From positions 55,405-119,404 of the forward strand of contig JAVXVG010000035.1 of assembly GCA_032229975.1 (NCBI GenBank): 64,000 bases of DNA, written 5' to 3'. The position numbers and the translations under genes are program-made. Below, in pieces: positions 15,754-25,496 of the stretch. Origin of the DNA: JAIVGV01 sp032229975. GTDB lineage: Bacteria > Acidobacteriota > Blastocatellia > Pyrinomonadales > Pyrinomonadaceae. Below the pieces are notes generated by a model, which was given only the letters and a program-made list of their open reading frames with translations, did not search any database and was not told where the DNA came from. Every line of letters starts with the position of its first letter. Positions within the stretch are counted from its first letter, which is position 1.

Positions 15754-18700
15754 TTGAAAGCCACAACTCTCGCTCTCGCCGCCCTGCTCGTCCTGCTGCT
15801 CCAACCTGTGATCCATGCGCAGACTCATCGCGGCTCCGTTCGCGGCACGATTACTGATCCAAATGGGGCGGTAATTCAAAAGGCAGAGGTGAAGATCGTC
15901 AATGAAGCTACGCATGAAACGCGCACTACGAAGAGTAGCGAAGAAGGCGAATATGGATTCACAGCGTTGCCTGCGGGCTCGTACCATCTTGAGATTTCGA
16001 TGGCGGGGTTCAAGCGTCTAACCATTACGGAAATTATTCTTCAGGTTAATCAAGAACGTCGAATCGACGGTCGCTTAGAGGTTGGTATGCCTAGTGACAC
16101 GCCCGACGATCTTAACGGCCCGCCTTCTTTACCCATAAATCAGGAGTCAGCTTCACTTGGCGCAGTCATCTCCGAGCATGATGTCAAACAACTCCCGCTC
16201 GACGGGCGCAACTTTCTCGAACTCGCGCTGCTCGTCCCCGGCGCGGCTCCGTCGGCTGCGGGCTCTGCCGGATCGGTGCGCGGCGACTTCGCCTTCAACG
16301 TCAACGGCGCACGCGAGGACGCAAACAATTTTCTGCTCGACGGCGTCTATAACGTCGATCCCAAACTCAACACCTTCTCCGTCAAGCCGCCCGTCGATGG
16401 CATACAGGAGTTTGAAGTTTTAACCTCGACCTACGACGCAGCCTTCGGACGCAACGCTGGCGCACAGGTCAACGTCGTCACGAAGGCCGGATCGAATCAG
16501 CTTCACGGCACGGCTTACGAGTTTCACCGCAACGCCAGAACGGACGCGCGTAACTTCTTCGTGCCCGCAGATCAACCCGACCCCAAGTACATACGCAACC
16601 AGTTCGGCTTCTCACTCGGCGGCCCGATCCGAAAAGATCGCACGTGGTTCTTCGGCGACTATGAAGGCACGCGCGTCCGCGAAGGCGTCACGCAGGTAAC
16701 GAACGTGCCGACGCTGCTAGAGCGCAACGGCGACTTCTCACAATCTCTTTTTAATCGACCGATCAATCCATTCACGCAGCAGCCCTTCACGGGCGGCGTG
16801 ATTCCGATTCAATTTCAGAACCCAATCGGCCGCGCCATCGCTAATCTCTACCCGCTCCCCAATCGAAACGTCGCGTTCGCCGACTTCGTCTCCTCGCCCG
16901 TCTCGCGCGACCGCAACGACGTGTTCGACGCGCGCATCGATCAACGCATCGGCGACAGGGCGACGCTCACCGCGCGCTACAGCTTCGGCGACCGCGATCT
17001 GTTTGAGCCCTTCACCGGCCCTACGTTCGCGCTCGTTCCCGGCTTCGGCGATCTCGTCCCGCGTCGCAGCCAGAACATGATGATCAGCGAGACGCAAGTT
17101 CTCTCACCCGCGATGGTCAACGAAGCGCGCTTCGCCTTCAATCGCGTCGCGTCTGCTGTCACGCAAGAAGGCGGCGGCGCAAGTCTCAATCGTCAAGTCG
17201 GCTTGCCTGAGTTGTCGCCAAACGCGCGCGACTTCGGCCTGAGCTTCATCACCATCACGGGCTTCTCGCCGCTCGGCGACGAGTTCAACAACCCGCAGCG
17301 AAGTGCCGTCAACACTTTTCAACTGCTCGACAACTTGAACTACATCACCGGCAATCACTCTCTCAAGTTCGGCTTCGACTTTCGCGACGCGCAGCAGAAT
17401 GCTTTCCGCGATGTGCAGTCGCGCGGCTTCCTCAGCTTCTCCGATCAGTTTCCGCTCACAGGCAATGCCCTCGCCGATCTGCTCCTCGGCTTCCCGGCCC
17501 TCGCCGGCGGCGCGCGCGTCGATAACGCGCAGCACTTGAGAACGAAGAGCTACAACTTTTACGCGAACGATAGCTGGCGTGCGACGCCGCGACTCACCTT
17601 CAACGCAGGTCTGCGCTATGAACTGAACACGCCGCCCGTCGATACGGAAGATCGCGCGAACGTTTACGACACGGCGACGCGCACGCTCGTCCGCGTCGGC
17701 ACGAACAACATCCCGCGCGGTGGTTACAGGGCCGACAAAAATAATTTCGCGCCGCGCGTAGGGTTAGCGTGGACGATTGGTAAAGATCAAGCGACGGTTG
17801 TGCGCGCGGGCTACGGCGTCTATTACGATCAGTCCGCGCTCGCGCCCGGCGAGGCCCTCTACTTCAACGCGCCCTACTTCGATCTCAACCTCTTCTTCTC
17901 GCTTCCCGGCCTGCCACTGACTTTAAACAATCCGTTCCCGCAAAACTTCCCCTTCCCGCTCCCGAAAAGCGCGCTCACCATTCAGCGCGACCTGCGCACG
18001 CCCTACTTGCAGCATTGGAACGTGAACGTCCAACGTCAACTCGGTCGCAGTCGCGTCCTAGAGATCGGCTATGTCGGATCGAAGGGCACGAAGCTACTGA
18101 CGGCGCGCGATATCAATCAACCGACGGCGTCGCCTGCGAGACCAAACCCGCGCCCCAACCCGATCTTCGATGACATCGACATCATCGAGTCGCGCGCGAA
18201 CTCGAACTACAACGCGCTGCAAGCCCGACTCCAACAAAGGTTCTCGCGGGGGCTCTCGCTGCTCGCCGCCTACACCTACTCGAAGTCCATCGACGACGCC
18301 TCAAACTTCTTCACGAGCGCGGGCGATCCAAACTTCCCGCAGGACTCGAACAACGTCCGCCTCGAACGCGCGCTCTCAAACTTCGACGTGCGTCAACGTC
18401 TCTCCTTGAGCTACACCTACGATCTCCCCTTCGGCAAGGGACGCGACTTTGCCAACGATGGCGGCTTCCTCGCGTCGCTTCTTTCGGGCTGGCAGACAAA
18501 CGGCGTCGTCACTCTCCAAACGGGCCGCCCCTTCACCGTCGCGCTCCTCTCCGACATCGACAACAGCAACACGGGTCGCTCTAATCTCGGCTTCGGCGCG
18601 AACGACCGGCCCAACGTCGTGGGCTCGCCGCGTCTGTCGAATCGCACGCCGGATCGCTGGTTCGACACGTCTGCATTCGTCTTCCCCATCTTCGGCACGT

Positions 18701-18942
18701 TCGGCAACGCGGGTCGCAACACGCTCGAAGGGCCCGGCTACAAAAACGTCAACGCCTCGCTCATCAAGAACGCGCGCTTCGGCGAATCCGTCAGCCTGCA
18801 ACTGCGCGCCGAGGCTTTCAATCTCTTCAACCATCCGAACTTCAATCTGCCCGACAACTTCCTCGGCTCGCCCACCTTCGGGCGCATCCTCTCCGCGCAG
18901 AGCCCGCGCCACTTGCAGTTCGGCGTGAAGCTGTTGTTCTGA
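15754..18942 (+). CDS. Oar-like TonB-dependent outer-membrane receptor
   Basis: A 1062-residue outer-membrane protein starting at a TTG (15754) preceded by GAGGT. A signal peptide (residues 1-22, ending HAQ) is followed by a carboxypeptidase-regulatory-like beta-sandwich (about 25-105; RGTITDPNGAVIQKAEV). Next is a plug-like region (LPLDGRNFLELALLVPG, then NNFLLDGVYN) and a beta-barrel that ends in an aromatic residue (VKLLF). This is the Oar/SusC-like architecture abundant in Acidobacteriota. The ligand is unknown. No TonB/ExbBD genes are nearby. It is a distant paralogue of the receptor at 36983-40126. The codons around 15840-16140 look less GC-biased than the rest. Confidence 0.9.
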   Translation: MKATTLALAALLVLLLQPVIHAQTHRGSVRGTITDPNGAVIQKAEVKIVNEATHETRTTKSSEEGEYGFTALPAGSYHLEISMAGFKRLTITEIILQVNQERRIDGRLEVGMPSDTPDDLNGPPSLPINQESASLGAVISEHDVKQLPLDGRNFLELALLVPGAAPSAAGSAGSVRGDFAFNVNGAREDANNFLLDGVYNVDPKLNTFSVKPPVDGIQEFEVLTSTYDAAFGRNAGAQVNVVTKAGSNQLHGTAYEFHRNARTDARNFFVPADQPDPKYIRNQFGFSLGGPIRKDRTWFFGDYEGTRVREGVTQVTNVPTLLERNGDFSQSLFNRPINPFTQQPFTGGVIPIQFQNPIGRAIANLYPLPNRNVAFADFVSSPVSRDRNDVFDARIDQRIGDRATLTARYSFGDRDLFEPFTGPTFALVPGFGDLVPRRSQNMMISETQVLSPAMVNEARFAFNRVASAVTQEGGGASLNRQVGLPELSPNARDFGLSFITITGFSPLGDEFNNPQRSAVNTFQLLDNLNYITGNHSLKFGFDFRDAQQNAFRDVQSRGFLSFSDQFPLTGNALADLLLGFPALAGGARVDNAQHLRTKSYNFYANDSWRATPRLTFNAGLRYELNTPPVDTEDRANVYDTATRTLVRVGTNNIPRGGYRADKNNFAPRVGLAWTIGKDQATVVRAGYGVYYDQSALAPGEALYFNAPYFDLNLFFSLPGLPLTLNNPFPQNFPFPLPKSALTIQRDLRTPYLQHWNVNVQRQLGRSRVLEIGYVGSKGTKLLTARDINQPTASPARPNPRPNPIFDDIDIIESRANSNYNALQARLQQRFSRGLSLLAAYTYSKSIDDASNFFTSAGDPNFPQDSNNVRLERALSNFDVRQRLSLSYTYDLPFGKGRDFANDGGFLASLLSGWQTNGVVTLQTGRPFTVALLSDIDNSNTGRSNLGFGANDRPNVVGSPRLSNRTPDRWFDTSAFVFPIFGTFGNAGRNTLEGPGYKNVNASLIKNARFGESVSLQLRAEAFNLFNHPNFNLPDNFLGSPTFGRILSAQSPRHLQFGVKLLF

Positions 18943-19051
18943 GCGTCGGCTCAGGTTTAATGGTTGACTTGTCGCACGATTTATCATAGATACGACTTGC
19001 GACGTGCCGCCCCCGCGCGTTAGTCTGCCGCTTCCCCGACTGAAACTTTCC

Positions 19052-19651
19052 ATGTCAACGAACATCGACACCACCACCGCGCCCGACGCGCCCGCGCCCG
19101 AAGACGACTGTCGCCGCCGACACACGCTCTCAAGTCTCGTCGAGATGATCGCGAGTCTCGAATCGAGACCCACGTTCGCAGACTTACAGGACTGGCTCGC
19201 GAACATCGAGGTTGACGCAGGCGAGCTTGAGCCCTACATCAACTTTCGCCCCGGCACATACGTCCGCACGCGCGTCCTGCGCAACGAGCACGTCGAGATG
19301 CTCGTGCTCTGCTGGCGACCGGGCCACTACACTTCGATCCACGATCACAACGGATCGTATAGCAGCATCCGCGTCATCAAAGGCCAGATGCACGAGACGC
19401 TCTACGACTACGACCGCGAGCGCGGGCTTTGCGAGTCGGACACGCGCGATTGGAGGCCCGGCCACGTCGCCACCGCAGACATCCCCGACATCCACCGCAT
19501 CGGCAACCACGAAGACAGCGCGTGCGATCTCGTCACACTCCACTGCTACTCGCCGCCCTTCGAGACAATCAACACCTACAAGCCCGGCAGCCGCGAGATC
19601 GGCGAGTTGCGACCCGAAGAGCCGCGCGAAGTCGCGACGAAGCCGCGATAG
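19052..19651 (+). CDS. Cysteine dioxygenase family protein
   Basis: The 199-residue cupin resembles cysteine dioxygenase (CDO type I), which converts cysteine to cysteine sulfinate with a non-haem iron. The three-histidine site is visible: His97 and His99 in SIHDH, and His148 in PDIHRI. Tyr166 (LHCYSPPF) matches the catalytic tyrosine. The position seven residues after the first His is Ser104 and not Cys, so the Cys-Tyr crosslink of mammalian enzymes is absent, as in many bacterial forms. A GTG at 19004 would give a longer N-terminus; I use the ATG at 19052. Thiol dioxygenases acting on other thiols (for example 3-mercaptopropionate) cannot be excluded. Confidence 0.87.
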   Translation: MSTNIDTTTAPDAPAPEDDCRRRHTLSSLVEMIASLESRPTFADLQDWLANIEVDAGELEPYINFRPGTYVRTRVLRNEHVEMLVLCWRPGHYTSIHDHNGSYSSIRVIKGQMHETLYDYDRERGLCESDTRDWRPGHVATADIPDIHRIGNHEDSACDLVTLHCYSPPFETINTYKPGSREIGELRPEEPREVATKPR

Positions 19652-19676
19652 GTTTCGGCTGAGCTAGATTGATCGA

Positions 19677-19724
19677 AACAGTCGCGCCCTTAAGACTTGA
19701 ACGGGTCTTAAGGGCGCAACTGTT
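19677..19724. terminator. Bidirectional terminator hairpin between convergent genes
   Basis: Arms 19677-19696 and 19705-19724 (20 bp each) pair with a single mismatch around the loop TTGAACGG. The inner 12 bp, CGCCCTTAAGAC, are perfect. The hairpin lies between the plus-strand cysteine dioxygenase gene and the minus-strand beta-propeller gene, with short A and T runs at its feet. Confidence 0.8.
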
Positions 19725-19758
19725 TAATCTCTTCCGCGATGGTGTTGTTAGTTGTCTC

Positions 19759-21276
19759 TCACTCCGAGAGGTTGTAGCAGGCCATCTCGCTGCCGTTACG
19801 AACGAGCAGACGCCCGCCCGCTATCGCCGGAACATTCCAGGTCTTCCCGCTCAACGCTTGAATGCGTCCGACCTCCGTGAACTGCGTGGGGTCTGCTTTA
19901 ACAAGGGCCACCTCGCCCGACCCGCCGTCGGTAACGATCAAGTGGCCGCTCGCGTAGAGCACCTGCCCGTAATTGTAGCGACCGCCCTTCCACTTGCGCT
20001 CGCCCGTCTGTGCGTCGATGCAAGTGAGGATGCCTTCGTCGAGTCCGTAGATGTAGCCGTTGTCATAGACCGCGCTGTTGTACTTCGTCTTCAGATTCGT
20101 GTTCTCCCACACCGCGCGCGCCGCAAATCCTTTGCCTTCCGGCGTCAGCTCCACGAGTGCCGCGCCGTGCCCGTAGCCCGCCGAGATGAAGACGCGATTT
20201 CGTGCGACGACGACCGGCTGCGCCACGTTGATGCCCATCGACGTTGACCATGGATACGACCACAGCAGCGATCCGTCCGACGGATCAAGACCGACCATGC
20301 GGTTCGACGTGACGCTCACGATCTGTCTCTTCCCACCGAGCGTCGCAAGCATCGGCGACGTGTAGCTCGCGCGATCATTCTGCGAACTCCACACACGCGC
20401 GCCCGTCAGCTTGTTGTATGCGACGAACGCCTTGCCTGATGTGCCGCCCGGCATCACGATCACTTTGTCGTCAACGACGAGCGGCGACTCCGCCGTGCCC
20501 CATTGAAGATTCTGCGCGCCGTTATCGGAGAGAATGTTTTTCTGCCAGAGACTCTTCCCCGTCTTCGCATCGAGACATTCAAGTTCGCCCTCGGCTCCGA
20601 GCGCGTAGAGATGGCCCTCGTCCCACGTCGGCGTCGAGCGGGGGCCCTCGCCCGTATCGTCCGGGTTGAAGTCGCCGCCCCACGCGCGCGTCCACAGCTC
20701 GCGCCCGTTCTCGATCTGATAAGCCGAGACGACTTCCTGACCGCGCCTCTGCTCGATGGTGTAGGCGACGCCATCTGCGACGACGAACGAAGAGAAGCCG
20801 TCGCCGACAGGCTGCTTCCACACAGGCTTCAACGCGCTCCACCCGCTCGTCTTGATCGGTCGCTCCTCGTATCGACCATCGCGATTGGGGCCACGAAAGT
20901 TCGTCCAGTAGTTACGCGCGGCAGGCGCATCAGACGCGACGTGATTCGCATCGCTCTTCACCGCCGCGACGTTCTGCGCGCCCGCGCCTCCGGCATTCGC
21001 GACGGGTTGCTGTTGCGGCTGATTCGCGTTCGCGGCGTTCGCATCGGCGGCGGGCTGCGCGGCGACTGGCGCGGCAGTCTGCTCGACGGGCACGTTCGCG
21101 AACTGTTGTCGTTGCGCCTCGCGCTGTTGCTCAAGCTCCGTGTAATGCGACTGCTTGCCGCCGTAACGCGCAAGCCTCCACGCGGAGAAGAGCGCGACCG
21201 CGCCGACGAAGATAGCCACGCCGATCTTCAATGCCCGTGAGCGATACCACGGCGGATTAACTTGCGACTCGAACAT
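19759..21276 (-). CDS. PQQ-type beta-propeller protein with N-terminal membrane anchor (propeller A)
   Basis: The 505-residue product has a single N-terminal membrane helix (about residues 16-32) followed by a Gln/Ala/Asn-rich linker (about 45-115). A PQQ-like eight-bladed propeller then opens with WTNFRGPNRDG. Blade motifs such as LYALGAEGELECLDAKTGKSLWQ repeat to the end. These domains are structurally like BamB or PQQ enzymes, but no dehydrogenase active-site features are seen, so a scaffold or binding role is more likely. It is the last gene of the minus-strand half of the propeller cluster and ends at the bidirectional terminator. Confidence 0.88.
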   Translation of the reverse strand: MFESQVNPPWYRSRALKIGVAIFVGAVALFSAWRLARYGGKQSHYTELEQQREAQRQQFANVPVEQTAAPVAAQPAADANAANANQPQQQPVANAGGAGAQNVAAVKSDANHVASDAPAARNYWTNFRGPNRDGRYEERPIKTSGWSALKPVWKQPVGDGFSSFVVADGVAYTIEQRRGQEVVSAYQIENGRELWTRAWGGDFNPDDTGEGPRSTPTWDEGHLYALGAEGELECLDAKTGKSLWQKNILSDNGAQNLQWGTAESPLVVDDKVIVMPGGTSGKAFVAYNKLTGARVWSSQNDRASYTSPMLATLGGKRQIVSVTSNRMVGLDPSDGSLLWSYPWSTSMGINVAQPVVVARNRVFISAGYGHGAALVELTPEGKGFAARAVWENTNLKTKYNSAVYDNGYIYGLDEGILTCIDAQTGERKWKGGRYNYGQVLYASGHLIVTDGGSGEVALVKADPTQFTEVGRIQALSGKTWNVPAIAGGRLLVRNGSEMACYNLSE

Positions 21277-21341
21277 CTCTTCAGCCTCCTTCTGTAAAAC
21301 GAGGACGCCGCCAACATATCACACCACGCGCCACGCGACCC

Positions 21342-22703
21342 TTACGAACGCGCGCGACCGATGCAGTACAGATTCTGATCGCCGCGAATGAAAATCTTTT
21401 CGTCGGCGATGGCCGGAGATGAGTGGACGGGCTCGCCGAGTGAGTTGGTCGCGATGACTTCGTGCTTCACACCGGCCTTGACGACGAAGGTGTCGCCGTC
21501 CTCGCTCGTCAAAAGTATCTTGTCGTCAAACGCGACGGGCGACGCCATGAAGGTCGAAGGCACGGGCACGCGCCCGCCTTCGTATTTGAGCGCGCCGGTC
21601 TTCGCATCGAGACAGGTGAGGATGCCCTTGTCGTTCATCAGGTAGAGCAAGCCTTGATAGAGAATGCCCGAAGGCACATACGCCGTGCCCTTGTCGTAGC
21701 TCCACACGATGCCCTGTCCATCTTTGAGTTCGCCATCGCCGCCGAGCCGCATCGCCATCGTGATCTTCTTCGGGAAGCCCGCATAGACATAGACATTTTC
21801 GCCGTCGCTTAGAGGCGAAGGTATCGCATTGCTATCGACACCCTTCGCGTGCCAAAGCTCTCTGCCAGTGGCCGGATCGTATGAGATGACGGACTCGTTG
21901 CCGACCGTGACAAGTTCGTTGCGCTTCTGTGTGCGGACGATGATCGGGGTGGCCCAACTCACCTGAACCTTACGCGTCGCGCGCCACACCTGTCTGCCTG
22001 TGCGCTTGTCGAGCGCGACGATTGCAGAATTTTCGCCCGCCTCAGTGTCCGCTTGAATGATGAGCAGATTCTCGTAGAGCAGGGGCGACGTGCCGACGCC
22101 CATGCCGAGCGTGGCGATCTTGCCGATACTCTGTTTCCACGCGAGCTTGCCGTCGAGATCGTAAGCGTAGAGACCTTCCGCGCCGAAGTAGGCATAGACG
22201 AACTTGCCGTCGGTCGTCGGCGTCGGCGATGCGTAGCTGCTGCGTCGATGTCGATTGTCATAAGGTGTGCCGACGAACGCCGTGCGCTCCCACAAAATTT
22301 TTCCGGTGTCGCGGTCGAGACAGAGAACTTTGAACGTGTGCTCATGTTCCGCGCCGACGCTGTCCGGATGCAGGAACACTTCATTCTCGATGACATGTTT
22401 GACAGCCTTCGCGCCGGGCACGACCGCGCCCTCTATCGCCGTCGTCAGGAAGACACGCTTGCCCCAGATGATCGGCGACGAGTGGCCCCGCCCCGGAATC
22501 TGTGTCTTCCACCGCACGTTCTTCGTCGCGCTCCACTCGGTCGGCACTCCCGTCTCACTTGAGATGCCTGCGCCTTCCGGCCCACGCCACTGCGCCCAGT
22601 TCGCGCCCTTCGCCGCGACATTGACGGACGACTGATTAACGACGACTGCGACAACAAAACAGACGAGCAGCGACGCGAGCGACGCCGCTTGTTTACGATT
22701 CAT
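21342..22703 (-). CDS. Secreted PQQ-type beta-propeller protein (propeller B)
   Basis: A 453-residue product with a signal peptide (residues about 1-31) and a propeller that begins WAQWRGPEGAGISSETG. Repeated blade signatures include LDRDTGKILWERTAF, LDKRTGRQVWR and LDAKTGALKYEGG. The final segment (AIADEKIFIRGDQNLYCIG) closes the propeller. An in-frame ATG lies at 22715 and the frame opens further upstream at 22799. AAGGGG sits directly against the ATG at 22715 but 12 bases ahead of the ATG at 22703, so I prefer 22703. The neighbours on both sides are paralogues. Confidence 0.87.
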   Translation of the reverse strand: MNRKQAASLASLLVCFVVAVVVNQSSVNVAAKGANWAQWRGPEGAGISSETGVPTEWSATKNVRWKTQIPGRGHSSPIIWGKRVFLTTAIEGAVVPGAKAVKHVIENEVFLHPDSVGAEHEHTFKVLCLDRDTGKILWERTAFVGTPYDNRHRRSSYASPTPTTDGKFVYAYFGAEGLYAYDLDGKLAWKQSIGKIATLGMGVGTSPLLYENLLIIQADTEAGENSAIVALDKRTGRQVWRATRKVQVSWATPIIVRTQKRNELVTVGNESVISYDPATGRELWHAKGVDSNAIPSPLSDGENVYVYAGFPKKITMAMRLGGDGELKDGQGIVWSYDKGTAYVPSGILYQGLLYLMNDKGILTCLDAKTGALKYEGGRVPVPSTFMASPVAFDDKILLTSEDGDTFVVKAGVKHEVIATNSLGEPVHSSPAIADEKIFIRGDQNLYCIGRARS

Positions 22704-22799
22704 TTTCTGATTCATCCCCTTCGAGAGCCTTGAACCAGCGTGCCCGTCAGACGCGGCGACACCGGAGCTTGTTCCATTTGATGAAGTGCACACGTCCAC

Positions 22800-24182
22800 T
22801 TACTTCTCACTCTTCGCCTTCGTCGCGGCGGGCGCGGGCGCGTCGCCGATGGCGAAGAGATGATCTTTGGTGCGGATGAAGAGCATCCCGTCGGAGACGG
22901 CGGGCGTCGCCATCATCACTTCGCCCATCGGGTTCTTCGAGAGAAACTCATACTTCGCGCCCGCGCGCACGACGAACACGTCGCCGTCCTCGCTCGCAAA
23001 ATAAAGTTTGCCGTCAGCCGCGACGGGCGAGGCCGTGAATGCGCCACCCTCGCCGCCTAGACGCTCTTGATAAATCTTCTCGCCGGTGAGAGCGTTGTAC
23101 GCGGCGAGCACGCCGTTCGTCTGGCAGACGTAGAGGTAGTCGCCGTATACGACCGGCGTCGCCATGTAGGGGCCACCCCTCTGCTTGCTCCAAGCGACCG
23201 CATCGTTCGTCTCTTTACCATCCTTCAACGAGATGTCGCCATTCGCTGCTCCGGCACGCACCGCGAAGATCGGTTGGACGATGCGATAGCCGTTCGTGAT
23301 GTAGATCAGATCGTGCGCGAAGACGGGCGTGGGCGTCGCGATCTCAGAGTTGCCGCCGAGACGCCATAGCTCTTTGCCCGTCGCCGGATCGTATCCGCGT
23401 ATGAACTTCGTCGCGCTCGTGACGATCTCCGCGCGCATCTTGCCCTCGACGACCGTCGGCGTGCTCCAAGAAGGAATCTCGTCGCGCATCGTCTTCCAGA
23501 CCTGCTTGCCCGTTTTGATGTCGTAAGCCGCGATGAAGGAATCCTTCTGCACGTCCGCCTGCACGATGACCAAATCTTTGTAGATGACGGGCGAGCTGCC
23601 ATGGCCCCATTGATAGTCTGTGTCGTAGAACCAGCCCGCATCGAGCACGCCCGTGTCGGTCTTCCACAAAAGTTTCCCGTCGGCGTCGTAGCAGATCATC
23701 AACCCTTGCGAGCCGAAGAGCGCGACGATGTGCTTACCATCAGTCGCGGGCGTTGACGATGCGTGCGTCGATTTCGGATGACGCTTAGTTTTCGGCACGC
23801 CTTCGAGCGCGACGCGATCCCACAAAATTTTTCCCGTCAGCTTGTCGAGCGCGATGACGTGCCAAGTGTGCTTCGGCTCGTCCTTCACCGGATCAACGTC
23901 GCCGAAGAGACCGTAGCGCGAGGCCGGTTTCGGATCGCTGCTGACAGCGGTCGTCACATAGACACGCGAGCCCCACACGACCGGACTCGAATGCGCGAGC
24001 CCCGGAATCGCCGTCTTCCAACGCACGCCCTCCATCTTCGTCGCGTCCCACTTCGTCGGCGTCGTCTTTGCATCCGACGCAACGCCCGAAGCGTTCGTGC
24101 CGCGAAACTGATTCCAGTTCTGCGCGTTCGCAAGGAGGACTGTGGAGACGAGACAGAGACAGACGAAAGTTGCGCGTTTCAT
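22800..24182 (-). CDS. Secreted PQQ-type beta-propeller protein (propeller C)
   Basis: The 460-residue protein starts at an ATG (24182) with AAGGAG about ten bases ahead. A signal peptide (MKRATFVCLCLVSTVLLANA) is followed by NWNQFRGTNASG, the usual opening of this secreted propeller family. Blades carry LDKLTGKILWDR, YDIKTGKQVWK and YDPATGKELWR. The C-terminus has an Ala/Lys-rich tail. The open frame upstream of 24182 only translates a 14-bp tandem repeat. It is separated by about 100 bp from propeller B and by the repeat from the ankyrin gene. Confidence 0.88.
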   Translation of the reverse strand: MKRATFVCLCLVSTVLLANAQNWNQFRGTNASGVASDAKTTPTKWDATKMEGVRWKTAIPGLAHSSPVVWGSRVYVTTAVSSDPKPASRYGLFGDVDPVKDEPKHTWHVIALDKLTGKILWDRVALEGVPKTKRHPKSTHASSTPATDGKHIVALFGSQGLMICYDADGKLLWKTDTGVLDAGWFYDTDYQWGHGSSPVIYKDLVIVQADVQKDSFIAAYDIKTGKQVWKTMRDEIPSWSTPTVVEGKMRAEIVTSATKFIRGYDPATGKELWRLGGNSEIATPTPVFAHDLIYITNGYRIVQPIFAVRAGAANGDISLKDGKETNDAVAWSKQRGGPYMATPVVYGDYLYVCQTNGVLAAYNALTGEKIYQERLGGEGGAFTASPVAADGKLYFASEDGDVFVVRAGAKYEFLSKNPMGEVMMATPAVSDGMLFIRTKDHLFAIGDAPAPAATKAKSEK

Positions 24183-24200
24183 CGAAGGACTCTCCTTAAA

Positions 24201-24235
24201 CTGTGAACCTACAACTGTGAACCTACAACTGTGAG
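24201..24235. repeat. 14-bp tandem repeat (CTGTGAACCTACAA, about 2.5 copies)
   Basis: Copies begin at 24201, 24215 and 24229 (partial). The unit looks like two related heptamers. It lies in the short gap between the ankyrin-repeat gene and propeller C. Its translation produces a spurious N-terminal extension of the propeller frame. Confidence 0.85.
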
Positions 24236-24271
24236 CGGGCCCGCCCGGCGTGTTGCTCATACTCAAAAGCG

Positions 24272-25105
24272 CTACTTCGCTTCGACGCGCTTGAAGATTT
24301 GCGTCGTCGTGCCCTGCTTGAGCGTGAAGCCCGTCACCTTGTCGCCTTCGACGTTGAAGACGATGGTGACGCCCGCGAAGTTGACGGGCCGGAACGTCAC
24401 CTTGTCGAACGCGCCGAGGACTGAGCCGCCGCCGGACGTGCCGATGGAGAGCTTGCCGTCTTTGTTGACGACGATCTTCAGCTCGTTACCCTGTTCAGGT
24501 TTGTAAGTTCCCTCGTAGGATTTGAGCGTCGCGGCATCGACCTCGAAATTGCCGACCACGAGCGGCTTCGCGCCCGCCTGTTTGAGCAGCTCGATGATCT
24601 CCGCGTTCTTGTTCTCGTTGGCGGACGAGAGCGCGTTCGAGAGCGTGTCTGCGTCGAGGCCACCCTTCGCGAGCGCGACCTTGACCAGCTCGACGTTGCC
24701 GTTGCCGACCGCAGAGAAGAGCACGTCATCAACGCCCTTCGCGCCCTTCTCTAACAACGCGCGCACGACATCGGTGTGGCCCTTGTCGGCCGCCCATGTG
24801 ATCGGCGTCGCACCATAAAAGGTGTCTCTCACGTTTACGTCCGCGCCGTGTTCGAGCAGGAGCTTGACGATCTCCACGTTGCCGCGCTCGGCAGCTTTGA
24901 AGAGCGGCGTCTGCTGGTAGCGCCAGCGCGCGTTCACGTCCGCGCCTTTATCCAAGAGAGCTTTGACGGCGACAGCATCGTCGCGTCGGACGGCCTCCCA
25001 GAGGTCTTCGTTGAGCTTCTGTTTGTTGTCCTGCGCCGACGCCGCGTGCGAGAGCGGCAGAAGCAGTGTGAGCGCGAGCATGAGAAGTGCGACTTTGCGT
25101 GACAT
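24272..25105 (-). CDS. Secreted ankyrin-repeat protein with C-terminal DUF3471-like domain
   Basis: The 277-residue product has a signal peptide (residues 1-24, ending ASAQ) and four ankyrin repeats at about 35-175, recognised from DLWEAVRRDD, TPLFKAAERGN and TPITWAADKGH, each with a GADVN/GAK loop. A C-terminal beta-rich region of about 80 residues starting YEGTYKPEQG resembles DUF3471-type domains. The frame opens at 25198, but the ATG at 25105 gives a normal signal peptide. It is the first gene of the minus-strand half of the propeller cluster. A protein-binding role in the periplasm is inferred. Confidence 0.87.
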   Translation of the reverse strand: MSRKVALLMLALTLLLPLSHAASAQDNKQKLNEDLWEAVRRDDAVAVKALLDKGADVNARWRYQQTPLFKAAERGNVEIVKLLLEHGADVNVRDTFYGATPITWAADKGHTDVVRALLEKGAKGVDDVLFSAVGNGNVELVKVALAKGGLDADTLSNALSSANENKNAEIIELLKQAGAKPLVVGNFEVDAATLKSYEGTYKPEQGNELKIVVNKDGKLSIGTSGGGSVLGAFDKVTFRPVNFAGVTIVFNVEGDKVTGFTLKQGTTTQIFKRVEAK

Positions 25106-25496
25106 GGCGGGTTGCTCCACGGATGGCCGCGCGTCGTGTCGCGCGTCTTCCGTCGTGCGTGCTTTTCGTGAATGAGCTTCGCTGTCTCGCGCGTCCAAGT
25201 TTGAGCGGACACGCGTTCGCGGACTTTAAGAACTGTGAACAGGAGAACGTCTGCGGCTTCGCGTCAGATTTTTACGTCGTGCCACGGGATTTGGTTTCAA
25301 ACTTGACGCGCGGCGCGCGGGCGCAACAATATAGACCCCCAGCCGGTCGCATCGTCAAGAATTTATGCGCGCGCGCAACCGGCGTCTCCCCGCAAACGTA
25401 TTCAGTCTGACAGCTTCGCGCCCAACTTTTCGCCTTGAGCCGGAGTTCGTCTCGAATCGTTAAGCCTGAAGTTTTTTTACCTCCGAATGAAACACC
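25106..25496. other. Divergent intergenic region at the centre of the propeller cluster
   Basis: About 390 bp separate the minus-strand ankyrin gene and the plus-strand propeller D. No credible gene is present. TTGACG at 25303-25308 and TATAGA at 25330-25335 are suggestive, but their 21-base spacing is too long for a standard sigma-70 promoter. Both halves of the cluster must be transcribed from here. Confidence 0.5.

Noticed and set aside
25303..25335. Sigma-70 promoter TTGACG/TATAGA ahead of propeller D
   Set aside because: Spacing of 21 bases is outside the usual range, so it was not listed as a promoter.
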